A stretch of DNA of 64,000 nt from Flavobacteriales bacterium (lineage in GTDB: Bacteria > Bacteroidota > Bacteroidia > Flavobacteriales_F > PHOS-HE28): positions 2,424,001 to 2,488,000 of the forward strand of contig CP065018.1 in NCBI GenBank assembly GCA_016700415.1, given 5' to 3'. Positions 51,301-59,251 of this stretch are shown piece after piece (position 1 is the first letter of the stretch; each line of letters opens with the position of its first letter). The notes beneath the pieces were generated by a model. It did not search any database, was not told where the DNA came from, and worked only from the letters and a program-made list of their open reading frames with translations. The position numbers and the translations under genes were made by a program.

Positions 51301-53600
51301 ACGGGGGGCAATGGAACGACGTGAGTGTATACCTGAACGGGAACCTGTTCCAGAGCACGGGCGCGCTGGCACAACCCTATCCCGGACAAACCACGGCAGT
51401 GGGCCGCATTGGTTATGCCGCCGTGGAGGTGTACAACACCTATGCGGACCTCACCGGCGGTGGCAATATTGTGGATCGCATGAGCAACGGCATCATCGGC
51501 CACCGAAGTGATGTGGTCGTTACCGATTTCGGGTTCAAGAACGTGCAGCCCGATGCGGCGTATCCCTATATCGGCAACGGTTCTGGCATCTTCGCCCAAG
51601 GCGACCACAGCTACCACAAGCTGGTGCAACAGGGTTACGGCGAAGGCAACGCGCCGAGCTTCGAGAACTGCCAATGGGGGATCTTTACCCGGTACATGAC
51701 CGTATGGAGTGAGCAGAACAACATGCAGAACGTAGGCACGGCCTACCGTGTGGAGCGCAGCGGGAACCGCTATGTGGACATCTTGAGCAACCAGATGCAT
51801 ACACTGTCCACGGGGATCGATCTCCGCATGAACCAAGGTGCGACACATGTGAGGGTACAGAACAACGACATCACCTTCGGGGATCTAGTGAACCCTTGGA
51901 TACCACTGCCCACTTTCGGCATTATCGTGAACGAGTATCCGGGGGAGAATCCCGACTCCAAGATCCTCAACAACACCATCCACTACGTGCCGAAATACAC
52001 CTCGTTCGTGGGCATCGGCTTGCTGGCCACGGACAAATGGTTGGTGGCGGAGAATACGTTGAACATGGTGAGCAACATCCACAACCGCTGGGGCATTGCC
52101 ATCAGCGGTGCGCGCTACTGCGAGTTCAGTTGCAACAACATCAACGGCGCGGCCACCACCTACCCTGCGGACGGCCAAGCAGGCATCTACAGCAACATGG
52201 GCGAAGGCCAGCGCTTCAGTTGCAATGTGATGGATAAGACCTCCAACGGTGCCCTCTTTAATGGCCTTGCTGCTGACATCGACTTGAGTGGCAACCAGTT
52301 CAACCGGCATAAGTGGGGTTTGCACCTTTCGAGTTCGGCCATCATCGGAACGCAGGACCATAAGGGAAATCTGTGGTATGAGGAACCCGCACAAGGGGGA
52401 TTGGGGGCGTGGAATGAGAACGACCTTAACGCATCCAACAATCCCTTCCTCTACAATCCGGCCAATATCAGTGGCGGTAACACCGAGCCGCCATCGTGGT
52501 CTCCCAATTATTGGTTTAACACAGATCCAGGCACCAACTACGATTGTGCCACCGCCAACAATGGGCCGTATTGCGAGCAGTTCCACGCGCTGCTGAACGG
52601 CTATGGCATCACGGAGCTGGACCATTTGATCGCCAAGGACAGCTTGGAGAACGACCCCTACACCGAAGAAAGCAAGTACATGCTGAAAGGCGGCCTGTAC
52701 AAGAAGCTGGATGATAACGCCGCGTTGCGCAACAGTGAACAGGAACTGGTCGACTTCTACAACGACTTGCAAGGCAGCACCACCGCCGCCTTCAAGTCCA
52801 TCGACGACAGCCAGAAGACGCTGAACAACATGGACAGCAGCGTGGTGGTGCAATTGCAGGCCAACCGCGCCCAGATCGAGATCTTGATGGACTCGGTAAA
52901 AGCAGGTATGGTGCAAATGGACGATAGCACGCTGACGGACGCACAGCGCAGCACAATACTCTCCGGGTTGAGCGGCTACCGCAGTACCATCGGCACCCTA
53001 ACCGCGTGGAACAACTCCGCGTTGCAACTGGCCGCTACTACCAAGGTGCTTACCGCCGAAAGCATAAAGGCGGCCAATACCAACATTGGTACTACCAAAT
53101 TGATCGAGAGCAATGAAAAGGAGGTGAACACCATCTACCTCTCCACCATAGGCAAGGACGTGGACACGTTCACGGTGGACCAGTCCAACACCTTGTTCTA
53201 CATCGCCAATCAATGCCCGATGGTCGGAGGGAACTCGGTTTACAGGGCGCGTTCCTTGTACCGCCTGATCGACGACGAACAACAGTTTGACGACCCGATG
53301 CTCTGCCTGCAACATGGCATTATTGTAAAGAGCTTGGTGGCGCGGGAGGTGAACACGATGGGCGTTGTACCCAACCCCGCAAGGGACGGAGCAACGCTTG
53401 TACTTGGCAAGCCCTTGGACGAGGCAGGCACCTTTATTTTGTTCAACGCTGTGGGCGAAGTAGTGATGCGTTTGGATGTGCCTGCGGAAGAGTACCGCAT
53501 GTCATTTGCTACAAGCGGACTGGCAACTGGTGTGTATCACTACCGGGTGGTGAACTTAACCGGGTTGGTTGGAAATGGCAGACTTTCCATTGTTCGATAA
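48330..53600 (+). CDS. L: giant T9SS-secreted surface protein with SprB-like repeats and beta-helix
   Basis: The 1756-residue frame starts at GTG 48330. A Pro/His/Leu/Thr-rich stretch coded by CCTCA repeats is followed by a signal-peptide-like segment (ACFLLVATIMATVTVEAQG). Residues 40-620 are beta-rich with propeller-like phrases (DTEGNIVICGG, GYDLVETNKNG). Two SprB-type repeats lie at about 625-690 and 790-855 (YTYQWSNGATTADISGLAPG, YTFVWSSGATTEDLSGLEPG). About 887-1390 looks like a right-handed beta-helix. A helical region (1413-1667) has DSVKAGMVQMDDSTL and IANQCPMVGGNSVYRARSL, and a type A sorting domain ends it (VVPNPARDGATLVLG...LSIVR). It is expected at the cell surface as an adhesin-like protein. 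The C copies downstream are 5'-truncated versions of its end. Confidence 0.82.
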   Translation: MPENQPSPPWQPHLTSPHLTSPKHWRRRACFLLVATIMATVTVEAQGPPVLEWQHHDFYGQLPKGTHYVDMNGVLVPEEHPSATPITANSSGGDWWMDVKAVNNLDGTPGGYVAVGYSGAQNWAYNDGCYQSAINPATPAQDDLQKLETEVIRRGDLREAVAFYNLDGTRLWYKSFYGGVFEGVIQDTEGNIVICGGASNSNYQFFDDIADPKQLWLNPANSSTQTLLPTSGCVGPQGQMIVMKMDLSGNVIWNHLFNPSADANVAITRRTGGYDLVETNKNGIKGYRVVGNAYPLVAGNPNGSNRPYFVQIDLDGYKAWDHLIEQVDVYWPVIGTNPVYTNAIDRVYNAATQEEHFVLSGVSWQYPAPTSAWLMYFKEPATASAYVPFDWIVDTHVDEAQFPLVADPLAHQISTDVTFKVESGVEKIIFPVVANITGSWYAGGHYALNSPIYKLSSSSPHVVEAHTDLGELHAFDFRLGVTVTSDQNLVAVCTKWPDGFSVAGDHYGYDDLNANVQSCLTGYPLVNWSQTNPNQIPGCYYYWGSQSYATKLNGSDMSEIWHYQWNDPYNAADDCFPGNVRRRQCNFRVVEAADRGLVVCGNTGHNFDDAYLAKLKSHCEFQFDPSITYVCEEGVNDGSIALNVYGGSESYTYQWSNGATTADISGLAPGVYSVIVTEQGGAQCAETEIFTIAEPMVVAVTYAPSCMTGGYPTYTASVTDGGVGPFTFTWWAITSNDTHPPEVVYQGPVYEMHPGHWPPWDVEVFDEGTECTVWASEWGPFNTSWPPSGMVSSVVTPAICQEGITGAIDLTLDPAYAPYTFVWSSGATTEDLSGLEPGIYSVTVNFGQTCSLDYSYTVQELAACCPADLVIHDGTHSSSLPASISGSVDIRGQFIVDDDFQFAYAQIYMEPGAEIIVEPDVHFDMGYSTMESCSNTMWKSITANEGSVVYIRESTLSDAENVVTALNGANIVLIQDVFRDDRLGLSVPDMNGGQWNDVSVYLNGNLFQSTGALAQPYPGQTTAVGRIGYAAVEVYNTYADLTGGGNIVDRMSNGIIGHRSDVVVTDFGFKNVQPDAAYPYIGNGSGIFAQGDHSYHKLVQQGYGEGNAPSFENCQWGIFTRYMTVWSEQNNMQNVGTAYRVERSGNRYVDILSNQMHTLSTGIDLRMNQGATHVRVQNNDITFGDLVNPWIPLPTFGIIVNEYPGENPDSKILNNTIHYVPKYTSFVGIGLLATDKWLVAENTLNMVSNIHNRWGIAISGARYCEFSCNNINGAATTYPADGQAGIYSNMGEGQRFSCNVMDKTSNGALFNGLAADIDLSGNQFNRHKWGLHLSSSAIIGTQDHKGNLWYEEPAQGGLGAWNENDLNASNNPFLYNPANISGGNTEPPSWSPNYWFNTDPGTNYDCATANNGPYCEQFHALLNGYGITELDHLIAKDSLENDPYTEESKYMLKGGLYKKLDDNAALRNSEQELVDFYNDLQGSTTAAFKSIDDSQKTLNNMDSSVVVQLQANRAQIEILMDSVKAGMVQMDDSTLTDAQRSTILSGLSGYRSTIGTLTAWNNSALQLAATTKVLTAESIKAANTNIGTTKLIESNEKEVNTIYLSTIGKDVDTFTVDQSNTLFYIANQCPMVGGNSVYRARSLYRLIDDEQQFDDPMLCLQHGIIVKSLVAREVNTMGVVPNPARDGATLVLGKPLDEAGTFILFNAVGEVVMRLDVPAEEYRMSFATSGLATGVYHYRVVNLTGLVGNGRLSIVR
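48363..48394. repeat. Pentanucleotide microsatellite (CCTCA)6 at the start of gene L
   Basis: Six perfect CCTCA units plus CC lie between the possible starts and the signal peptide. ATG 48356 is out of frame with L at six units; seven or four units would bring it in frame. This is the layout of a phase-variable switch. Confidence 0.85.
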
Positions 53601-53618
53601 GTATCGAGCTGCAGTACG

Positions 53619-55136
53619 ATGGCACAGAAAGCAGCTATCAGGCTTCTGCTGGTTTGGTGCATGGTGCATGGTGCGGGGTTTCCGCACTATGCCTGTGCCC
53701 AACAAGGTCTCAATAACCTGTGGATGGGTGGCACGAACAGTGAGGAACCTCTTCCCTTTGGGGGCACCGACTTGGACTTTTCCTCCGGCAGCGTCGTGTT
53801 GTCATACGTCCAGCGCGATATCGATTTCCGACGAACATCCGCGAACATCACAGATGCCGACGGTAATTTGCTCAGCAGCACCAATGGGGCCTACATCGCC
53901 AATGCCATCGGCGATACCATGCTGAACGGAGGCGGGCTGAACCCCAGCCAATACACCTCGTGGTGGCCGGAAGGTTTACACATCGCACAAGGCTGCCTGA
54001 TCCTTCCCAAGCCGAACGCACCGGGCATCTATTACCTCTTACATGGGACCATAGACGATCTGTCAAGCTCCCTTTCGCACCACCTGTATATGACCACCAT
54101 CGACATGAGCTTGGACAGTGGCCTGGGGGGCGCAGTGAGCAAGAATGAGGTCTTGATCGCGGACACCTTGAACGAGGGCAGGATCACGGCGGTACGGCAT
54201 GCCAACGGACGGGACTGGTGGGTGTTCTGCTTTAAGGCCAACACGAACATCCACCACCGTCTGCTGGTAACTCCGAGCGGTGTGAGCGTGAACGGCAACC
54301 AAGCCATCGGCGTGGTTCGCACACCCGATCATGGTCAGGCGTGCTTCTCTCCGGATGGCAGCCGGTATGCCTATTACTCCGGTTTCGGAACAGCTGATCT
54401 GGATATCTTTGATTTCGACCGGTGTACCGGTTTGTTCTCCAACCCGGTGAACATACCCATCGATGATTCTAACAGCTTCGGTGGGGCAGCTTTTTCCCCC
54501 AACAGCCGCTTCCTCTATGTTACCTCCGTGCTGGACGTTTACCAGTACGATACGGAAGCCTCGGACATCGCCGCAAGCATGGTCCATATTGCCCATTGGG
54601 ACAGCACCTATTCGCCCGGCCCGCCCTTCGCAACGGTGTTCGATATTGCCCAATTGGCACCGGACGGCAAAATCTATATTGGTACCGGGAACAGCACACT
54701 GCGCATGCATGTGATCAACGACCCGGATGAACCGGGTTTGGCCTGTAACATGGTGCAGCATGGGGTGGTAATGCCTACCTACTATACGAACTCCCTGCCC
54801 AACCACCCCAATTACTTTTTGGGGCCGGTGGATGGGAGTGTTTGCGATAGTTTGGGGATCAATACCCTCACCCCCGGCCCCTCTCCGAGGGAGAGGGGGG
54901 TGCGGGTATACCCCAATCCAAGTCATGGAGCGTTCACACTGAGCTATCCGGCACAGCCCACGGTGGGCCAGTTGGAAATACGCGATGTGGCAGGGCGGGT
55001 GGTGATGGAGGAACGCATACCGCAGTGGAGCACGGTACACCAAGTGGAGCTAACAGGGCAGGCTACGGGGATGTACCAGTGCAAGCTTACGTGGGCAAAA
55101 TGGAGTGTTGCTACGCATGTAATTCTGGAACGATGA
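53619..55136 (+). CDS. A1: secreted beta-propeller-like protein with T9SS sorting domain
   Basis: The first A copy, 505 residues, has a signal peptide (IRLLLVWCMVHGAGFPHYACAQQG). The body has propeller-like phrases: ACFSPDGSRYAYYSGFGTADLDIFDFDRCTG, AAFSPNSRFLYVTSVLDVYQYDTE and IAQLAPDGKIYIGTGN. The linker contains LTPGPSPRERG from a palindromic element, and a type A sorting domain (VYPNPSHGAFTLSYPAQPTVGQLEIRDV) ends it. It starts 18 bp after L, and its stop overlaps the B1 start. Function unknown; it is expected on the surface or released. Confidence 0.85.
   Translation: MAQKAAIRLLLVWCMVHGAGFPHYACAQQGLNNLWMGGTNSEEPLPFGGTDLDFSSGSVVLSYVQRDIDFRRTSANITDADGNLLSSTNGAYIANAIGDTMLNGGGLNPSQYTSWWPEGLHIAQGCLILPKPNAPGIYYLLHGTIDDLSSSLSHHLYMTTIDMSLDSGLGGAVSKNEVLIADTLNEGRITAVRHANGRDWWVFCFKANTNIHHRLLVTPSGVSVNGNQAIGVVRTPDHGQACFSPDGSRYAYYSGFGTADLDIFDFDRCTGLFSNPVNIPIDDSNSFGGAAFSPNSRFLYVTSVLDVYQYDTEASDIAASMVHIAHWDSTYSPGPPFATVFDIAQLAPDGKIYIGTGNSTLRMHVINDPDEPGLACNMVQHGVVMPTYYTNSLPNHPNYFLGPVDGSVCDSLGINTLTPGPSPRERGVRVYPNPSHGAFTLSYPAQPTVGQLEIRDVAGRVVMEERIPQWSTVHQVELTGQATGMYQCKLTWAKWSVATHVILER
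54864..54900. repeat. Protein-coding palindromic element (LTPGPSPRERG) in A1
   Basis: CCCCTCTCC-GAG-GGAGAGGGG (54878-54898) forms a perfect hairpin preceded by CCCTCACCCCCGG. It is the same element as in pheS, in the same orientation. Confidence 0.85.
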
Positions 55137-55492
55137 GCTTACGGAACTTCATAGTTCTACTGGCATTGATGCCTGCGATGGCCTTTGCCCAAAAGCCGGA
55201 CAAGGAGTTGCAGCGCCCGCCTGAGGCGGATGGAGGCCCTACGCACTCGGCGCATCCAGCGGATCTCATTGTGGAGCCGAGCGCGGACGTGTTATTGAGT
55301 GCCCCCAACGCTCTCACCATGCAGGTGATCATGGCGCAAAAGCACACCGGTATTTCCGATGAGCAATGGCTGAAGATGATGCTGGAGCCTGTCAACGCTA
55401 CCTTGTATCCCATCCGGCTTACGCAAGCGATGTTGGATACCTTGGATGCGACTAAATTGGATGCGAGGTACCGGTATGAGTTGGTGCGGTGA
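55133..55492 (+). CDS. B1: small secreted protein of the A-B-C module
   Basis: The 119-residue product starts MSLRNFIVLLALMPAMAFAQ, a signal peptide. The linker KPDKELQRPPEADGGPTHSAHPADLIVEPS is unlike that of other B copies, and the conserved helical part is PNALTMQVIMAQKHTGISDEQWLKMMLEPVNATLYPIRLTQAMLDTLDATKLDARYRYELVR. The start overlaps the A1 stop and the stop overlaps a GTG start of C1. No known family was recognised, and it has no sorting domain. Confidence 0.72.
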   Translation: MSLRNFIVLLALMPAMAFAQKPDKELQRPPEADGGPTHSAHPADLIVEPSADVLLSAPNALTMQVIMAQKHTGISDEQWLKMMLEPVNATLYPIRLTQAMLDTLDATKLDARYRYELVR

Positions 55493-56364
55493 AACGAAAA
55501 CACGGGAAGATGAGGGGTATTGAAACAGATATTCAAAGGCCAAGCATACAAGCGTGGACGAGCCTCCCGTCGCAGGGTCCGCCAAGTATCGCTGAACCCG
55601 CTTTGCGTGACCCTGCGCGTTCGGCCAACCGTGCCCAGATCGAGATCTTGATGGACTCAGTAAAAGCCGGTATGGTGCAAATGGATGACAGCACACTAAC
55701 GGACGCGCAACGCAGTGCGATCCTCGCCGGACTGAGCGGCTACCGCAGCACCATCGGTACCCTCACCGCATGGAACAACTCCGCGTTGCAAGTGGCCGCT
55801 ACTACCAAGGTGCTTACCGCCGATGGCATTAAGGCAGCCAATACCAACGTCGGAACTACAAAGCTGATCGAAAGCAACGAGAAGCAGGTGAACGAGATCT
55901 ACCTCTCCACCGTGGGCAAGGACGTGGACACCTTTACGGTGGACCAGACCAACACCCTGTTCTACATCGCCAACCAATGTCCCATGGTCGGTGGTAACTC
56001 CGTTTACCGGGCACGCTCGCTCTACCGCTTGATCGACGATGAACAACAGTTCGACGACCCGCAACTCTGTCTGCAGCACGGCATCATTGTGAAGAGCTTG
56101 GTGGCACGTGAAACGAACACCATTGGCGTAGTGCCCAACCCGGCAAGGGACGGGGCCACGCTGGTGTTAGGTGAACCGTTAGAAGAGGGAGGCGTCTTCA
56201 TTTTGTTCAACTCGGTCGGTGTCGAAGTTATGAGGCTGGACGTTCCTGCGAAAGAGCCGCGCATGTCCTTTGGCACATCCAGGTTGGCAACAGGTGTGTA
56301 CCACTACCGAGTGCTTTCAACATTGGGTTTGGTAGGGAACGGCAGATTGTCTATTGTTCGATAA
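55489..56364 (+). CDS. C1: 5'-truncated copy of the end of L (no signal peptide)
   Basis: The 291-residue frame has a GTG start coupled to B1 (alternative ATG 55510). About 43 unrelated residues containing a palindromic element (SQGPPSIAEPALRDPA) precede ANRAQIEILMDSVKAGM, from which it is a close match to L residues about 1511-1756, including the sorting domain (VVPNPARDGATLVLG). It has no signal peptide, so secretion by the T9SS is not expected. It may be a relic or a donor for recombination with L. Confidence 0.7.
   Translation: MKRKHGKMRGIETDIQRPSIQAWTSLPSQGPPSIAEPALRDPARSANRAQIEILMDSVKAGMVQMDDSTLTDAQRSAILAGLSGYRSTIGTLTAWNNSALQVAATTKVLTADGIKAANTNVGTTKLIESNEKQVNEIYLSTVGKDVDTFTVDQTNTLFYIANQCPMVGGNSVYRARSLYRLIDDEQQFDDPQLCLQHGIIVKSLVARETNTIGVVPNPARDGATLVLGEPLEEGGVFILFNSVGVEVMRLDVPAKEPRMSFGTSRLATGVYHYRVLSTLGLVGNGRLSIVR
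55571..55617. repeat. 47-bp palindromic element (CGCAGGGTC...GACCCTGCG) at C1 junction
   Basis: The arms CGCAGGGTC and GACCCTGCG are exact complements separated by 29 bases. The element lies 4 bp before the point where similarity to L begins. Confidence 0.85.
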
Positions 56365-56382
56365 GGCTCGAACCGCTGAACA

Positions 56383-57897
56383 ATGACGCAGAATGGAACA
56401 CTCAGGTTCCTTTTGATGTTGTGCATGATGCATGGTGCGGGAAACCCGCACCATGCACTTGCCCAACAAGGAATCAATGATCTTTGGATGGGCGGCTTCG
56501 AAGACCAATCTCCGCCACCCTGGGGTGGGGTTGACCTCGATTTCATGACTGGGGACTTGGTGATATATACTGTAAATCGCGAAATCGATTTTCACCGCAC
56601 CTCCGCCAACATCAGTGATGCGGAAGGCAATCTGCTCTTCAGCACCAACGGGGCTTACATTGCCAATGCCACCGGGGACAGCATGTTGAACGGAGGGGGG
56701 CTCAATCCGAGCTGGTATACTTCGGACCACCCAGAAGGATTGTACATTTCCCAAGGCTGCTTGATCCTTCCCAAGCCGGAAACGCCCGGTTTCTACTACC
56801 TCTTTCATGGGACCATAGACGATCTGTCAAGCTCCCTTTCGCACCACCTGTACCTGACCACCATCGACATGAGCTTGGACAGTGGCCTGGGGGGCGCAGT
56901 GAGCAAGAATGAGGTCTTGATCGCGGACACCTTGAACGAGGGCAGGATCACGGCGGTACGGCATGCCAACGGACGGGATTGGTGGGTGTTCTGCTTTAAG
57001 GCCAACACGAACATCCACCACCGTCTGCTGGTAACTCCGAGCGGTGTGAGCGTGAACGGCAACCAAGCCATCGGCGTGGTTCGCACACCAGATCACGGGC
57101 AAGCGTGCTTCTCACCGGATGGCAGCCGGTATGCCTATTACTCCGGCTTCGGGACGGCCGATCTGGACATCTTCGATTTTGACCGCTGCACCGGCTTGTT
57201 CTCCGATCCGGTGAACATAACCATCGATGATTCCAACAGCTTAGGCGGCTTGGCTTTTTCCCCCAACGGCCGCTTCCTCTATGTTTCCTCGGTACTGGAC
57301 GTGTACCAGTACGATACGGAAGCCTCGGACATCGCAGGATCCATGGTCCATATCGCCCATTGGGACAGCACCTATTCGCCCAGTCCTCCTTTTGCCACGG
57401 TGTTCGATATCGCCCAATTGGCCCCGGACGGGAAGATCTATATCGGAACGGGGAACGGCACCCAACGCATGCACGTGATCAACAACCCCGATGCCCCGGG
57501 TTTGGCCTGTAACATGGTGCAGCACGGCATCGAGCTTCCACGGTACTACTCGAACTCCCTGCCCAACCACCCCAACTACTTTTTGGGGCCTTTGGCGGGA
57601 AGTCCATGCGATACGCTGGCCTTGGGGGTGGCCCCCCTCTCCCCGGGAGAGGGGCCGGGGGTGAGGCCATACCCCAATCCTTCGCTTGGTGCCTTCACAC
57701 TGAGCTACATGGCACAGCCCACGGTGGGCGAGCTGGAGGTGCGCGATGTGGACGGGCGGGTAGTGTTGCGGGTGCGGCTCCCGCAGTGGAGCACGGTACA
57801 CCAAGTGGAGCTGGCCGGTCAGGCTGCGGGCATGTACCAGTGCAAGCTTACGTGGGCAAAAGGGAGTGTGGCCACACATGTAATTTTGGAACGATGA
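56383..57897 (+). CDS. A2: secreted beta-propeller-like protein with T9SS sorting domain
   Basis: The second A copy, 504 residues. The signal peptide is LRFLLMLCMMHGAGNPHHALAQQG. The body is like A1; bases 56806-57089 match A1 54042-54325 with three differences, while the flanks diverge. The linker holds the same palindromic element as A1 at the same place but inverted (LGVAPLSPGEGPGVRPYPNPS). The sorting domain is YPNPSLGAFTLSYMAQPTVGELEVRDV. It starts 18 bp after C1 and overlaps B2 by 4 bases. Confidence 0.85.
   Translation: MTQNGTLRFLLMLCMMHGAGNPHHALAQQGINDLWMGGFEDQSPPPWGGVDLDFMTGDLVIYTVNREIDFHRTSANISDAEGNLLFSTNGAYIANATGDSMLNGGGLNPSWYTSDHPEGLYISQGCLILPKPETPGFYYLFHGTIDDLSSSLSHHLYLTTIDMSLDSGLGGAVSKNEVLIADTLNEGRITAVRHANGRDWWVFCFKANTNIHHRLLVTPSGVSVNGNQAIGVVRTPDHGQACFSPDGSRYAYYSGFGTADLDIFDFDRCTGLFSDPVNITIDDSNSLGGLAFSPNGRFLYVSSVLDVYQYDTEASDIAGSMVHIAHWDSTYSPSPPFATVFDIAQLAPDGKIYIGTGNGTQRMHVINNPDAPGLACNMVQHGIELPRYYSNSLPNHPNYFLGPLAGSPCDTLALGVAPLSPGEGPGVRPYPNPSLGAFTLSYMAQPTVGELEVRDVDGRVVLRVRLPQWSTVHQVELAGQAAGMYQCKLTWAKGSVATHVILER
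57632..57665. repeat. Protein-coding palindromic element in A2, inverted relative to A1
   Basis: CCCCTCTCC-CCG-GGAGAGGGG (57634-57654) followed by GCCGGGGGTGAGG. It is the reverse complement arrangement of the A1 and pheS copies. Confidence 0.8.
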
Positions 57898-58379
57898 GGT
57901 TACGGTATTTCTTAGCCCTGCTGACCTTGCTGCCTGCGATGGCGTGGGCGCAAAGCGCCGTCCCGGCAGGGACGCCTGATCCTATCAATCCTGTAATCCT
58001 GTCCAAAAAAGACCCTGCGGTCACGCGCGACAGCATCGCCGCAAGGCGAAACAATCCTGTCACCCCGATACGTATCGGGGCTGAAATCCTGTCCAAAAAG
58101 GAACCTGTCAGAACTCACCCAACCGTCCCATCGCAGGGTCCGCCAAGTATCGCAGATCCCAGTTTGCGTGACCCTGCGGGTACGGGCGTACCTAACGCGC
58201 TCACCATGCAGGTCGTCATGGCGCAAAAGCACACCGGCATTTCCGATGCGCAATGGCGGAAGATCGTGTTAGAGCCGATCAACGCTACCTGGTATCCCAT
58301 CCGGCTCACGCAAGTAATGTTGGATACCTTGGATGCGACTCAATTGGATGCGAGGTACCGGTATGAGTTGGTGCGGTGA
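57894..58379 (+). CDS. B2: small secreted protein with repeat-derived linker
   Basis: The 161-residue product has a signal peptide (LRYFLALLTLLPAMAWAQS). The linker has been lengthened by repeat DNA: PDPINPVILSKKDP from 9-bp ATCCTGT repeats, then SIAARRNNPVTPIRIGAEILSKKEP with an 18-bp palindrome (58063-58080), then PSQGPPSIADPSLRDPAG from a 47-bp palindromic element (58132-58178). The conserved C-terminal domain (PNALTMQVVMAQKHTGIS...ARYRYELVR) follows. It overlaps A2 and C2. Confidence 0.72.
   Translation: MRLRYFLALLTLLPAMAWAQSAVPAGTPDPINPVILSKKDPAVTRDSIAARRNNPVTPIRIGAEILSKKEPVRTHPTVPSQGPPSIADPSLRDPAGTGVPNALTMQVVMAQKHTGISDAQWRKIVLEPINATWYPIRLTQVMLDTLDATQLDARYRYELVR
57978..58010. repeat. 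9-bp tandem repeat (nATCCTGTn) in the B2 linker
   Basis: GATCCTATC, AATCCTGTA and ATCCTGTCC, followed by AAAAAA. Related copies are in B3 (60864-60890) and B4 (63355-63381), all read in frame as PVNPVILS-type peptide. Confidence 0.75.
58063..58080. repeat. 18-bp perfect palindrome CCCCGATAC-GTATCGGGG in B2
   Basis: A zero-loop palindrome read in frame as part of TPIRIGA. Similar CCCCGA/TCGGGG hairpins are at 16675-16712 and 30485-30504. Confidence 0.75.
58132..58178. repeat. 47-bp palindromic element in frame within B2
   Basis: CGCAGGGTC (58132-58140) and GACCCTGCG (58170-58178) have the same 29-base spacing as at 55571-55617 and 58458-58504, with a few changes between. Confidence 0.85.
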
Positions 58380-59251
58380 AACGAAAACACGGGAAGATGA
58401 GGGGTATTGAAACAGATATTCAAAGGCCAAGCATACAAGCGTGGACGAGCCTCCCGTCGCAGGGTCCGCCAAGTATCGCTGAACCCGCTTTGCGTGACCC
58501 TGCGCGTTCGGCCAACCGCGCCCAGATCGAGATCTTGATGGACTCCGTGAAAGCAGGCATGGTGCAAATGGATGACAGCACGCTTACGGACACGCAACGT
58601 AGCGCGATCCTCGCGGGGCTGAGCGGCTACCGCAGCACCATCGGTACCCTCACCGCATGGAACCACACAGCTCTGCAGTTGTCCGCTACGTCCAAGGTGC
58701 TTACGGCCGATGGCATAAAGGCAGCCAATACCAACGTCGGAACTACGAAGCTGATCGAGACCAACGAAAAGCAGGTGAACGAGATCTACCTCTCCACCGT
58801 GGGCAAGGACGTGGACACCTTTACCGTGGACCAGACCAATACGCTGTTCTACATCGCCAATCAATGCCCGATGGTAGGCGGGAACTCCGTGTACCTGGCA
58901 CGCTCATTGTACCGCCTGATCGATGATGAGCAACAGTTCGACGACCCCATGCTCTGCCTGCAGCACGGCATCATCGTGAAGAGCTTGGTGGCACGTGAAA
59001 TGAACATCATTGGCGTAGTGCCCAACCCTACTCGAGATCAAGCTGCACTGGTGCTCGAAAAACCACTGGATGCGCCGGCGGTATTCATCATATTCAACGC
59101 GATCGGTGTTGAGGTGATAAGGCACAGCATCCCTATGGACATGGTGCGCTTCGAATTCAGTACGACATCATTAGCGGCTGGACTCTATCACTATCAGGTG
59201 CGCGGCCCATCGGGCAATATGGGTGAAGGCAAGCTTTCGATCATTAGATGA
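58376..59251 (+). CDS. C2: 5'-truncated copy of the end of L (no signal peptide)
   Basis: The 291-residue frame with GTG start has the same leader and junction as C1; about 170 bp from 55461 and from the matching point before 58376 are identical. The L-like part matches closely up to IIVKSLVARE, after which the sorting domain is clearly different (GVVPNPTRDQAALVLEKPLDAPAVFIIFNAIG...LSIIR). It has no signal peptide. Its stop overlaps the ATG of A3. Confidence 0.7.
   Translation: MKRKHGKMRGIETDIQRPSIQAWTSLPSQGPPSIAEPALRDPARSANRAQIEILMDSVKAGMVQMDDSTLTDTQRSAILAGLSGYRSTIGTLTAWNHTALQLSATSKVLTADGIKAANTNVGTTKLIETNEKQVNEIYLSTVGKDVDTFTVDQTNTLFYIANQCPMVGGNSVYLARSLYRLIDDEQQFDDPMLCLQHGIIVKSLVAREMNIIGVVPNPTRDQAALVLEKPLDAPAVFIIFNAIGVEVIRHSIPMDMVRFEFSTTSLAAGLYHYQVRGPSGNMGEGKLSIIR
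58458..58504. repeat. 47-bp palindromic element at C2 junction
   Basis: Same sequence and position relative to the L-like part as in C1. Confidence 0.85.

Noticed and set aside
50967..52916. Two long minus-strand frames inside gene L
   Set aside because: They are antisense to the beta-helix and helical regions of L, which show conserved protein patterns and are repeated in the C copies.
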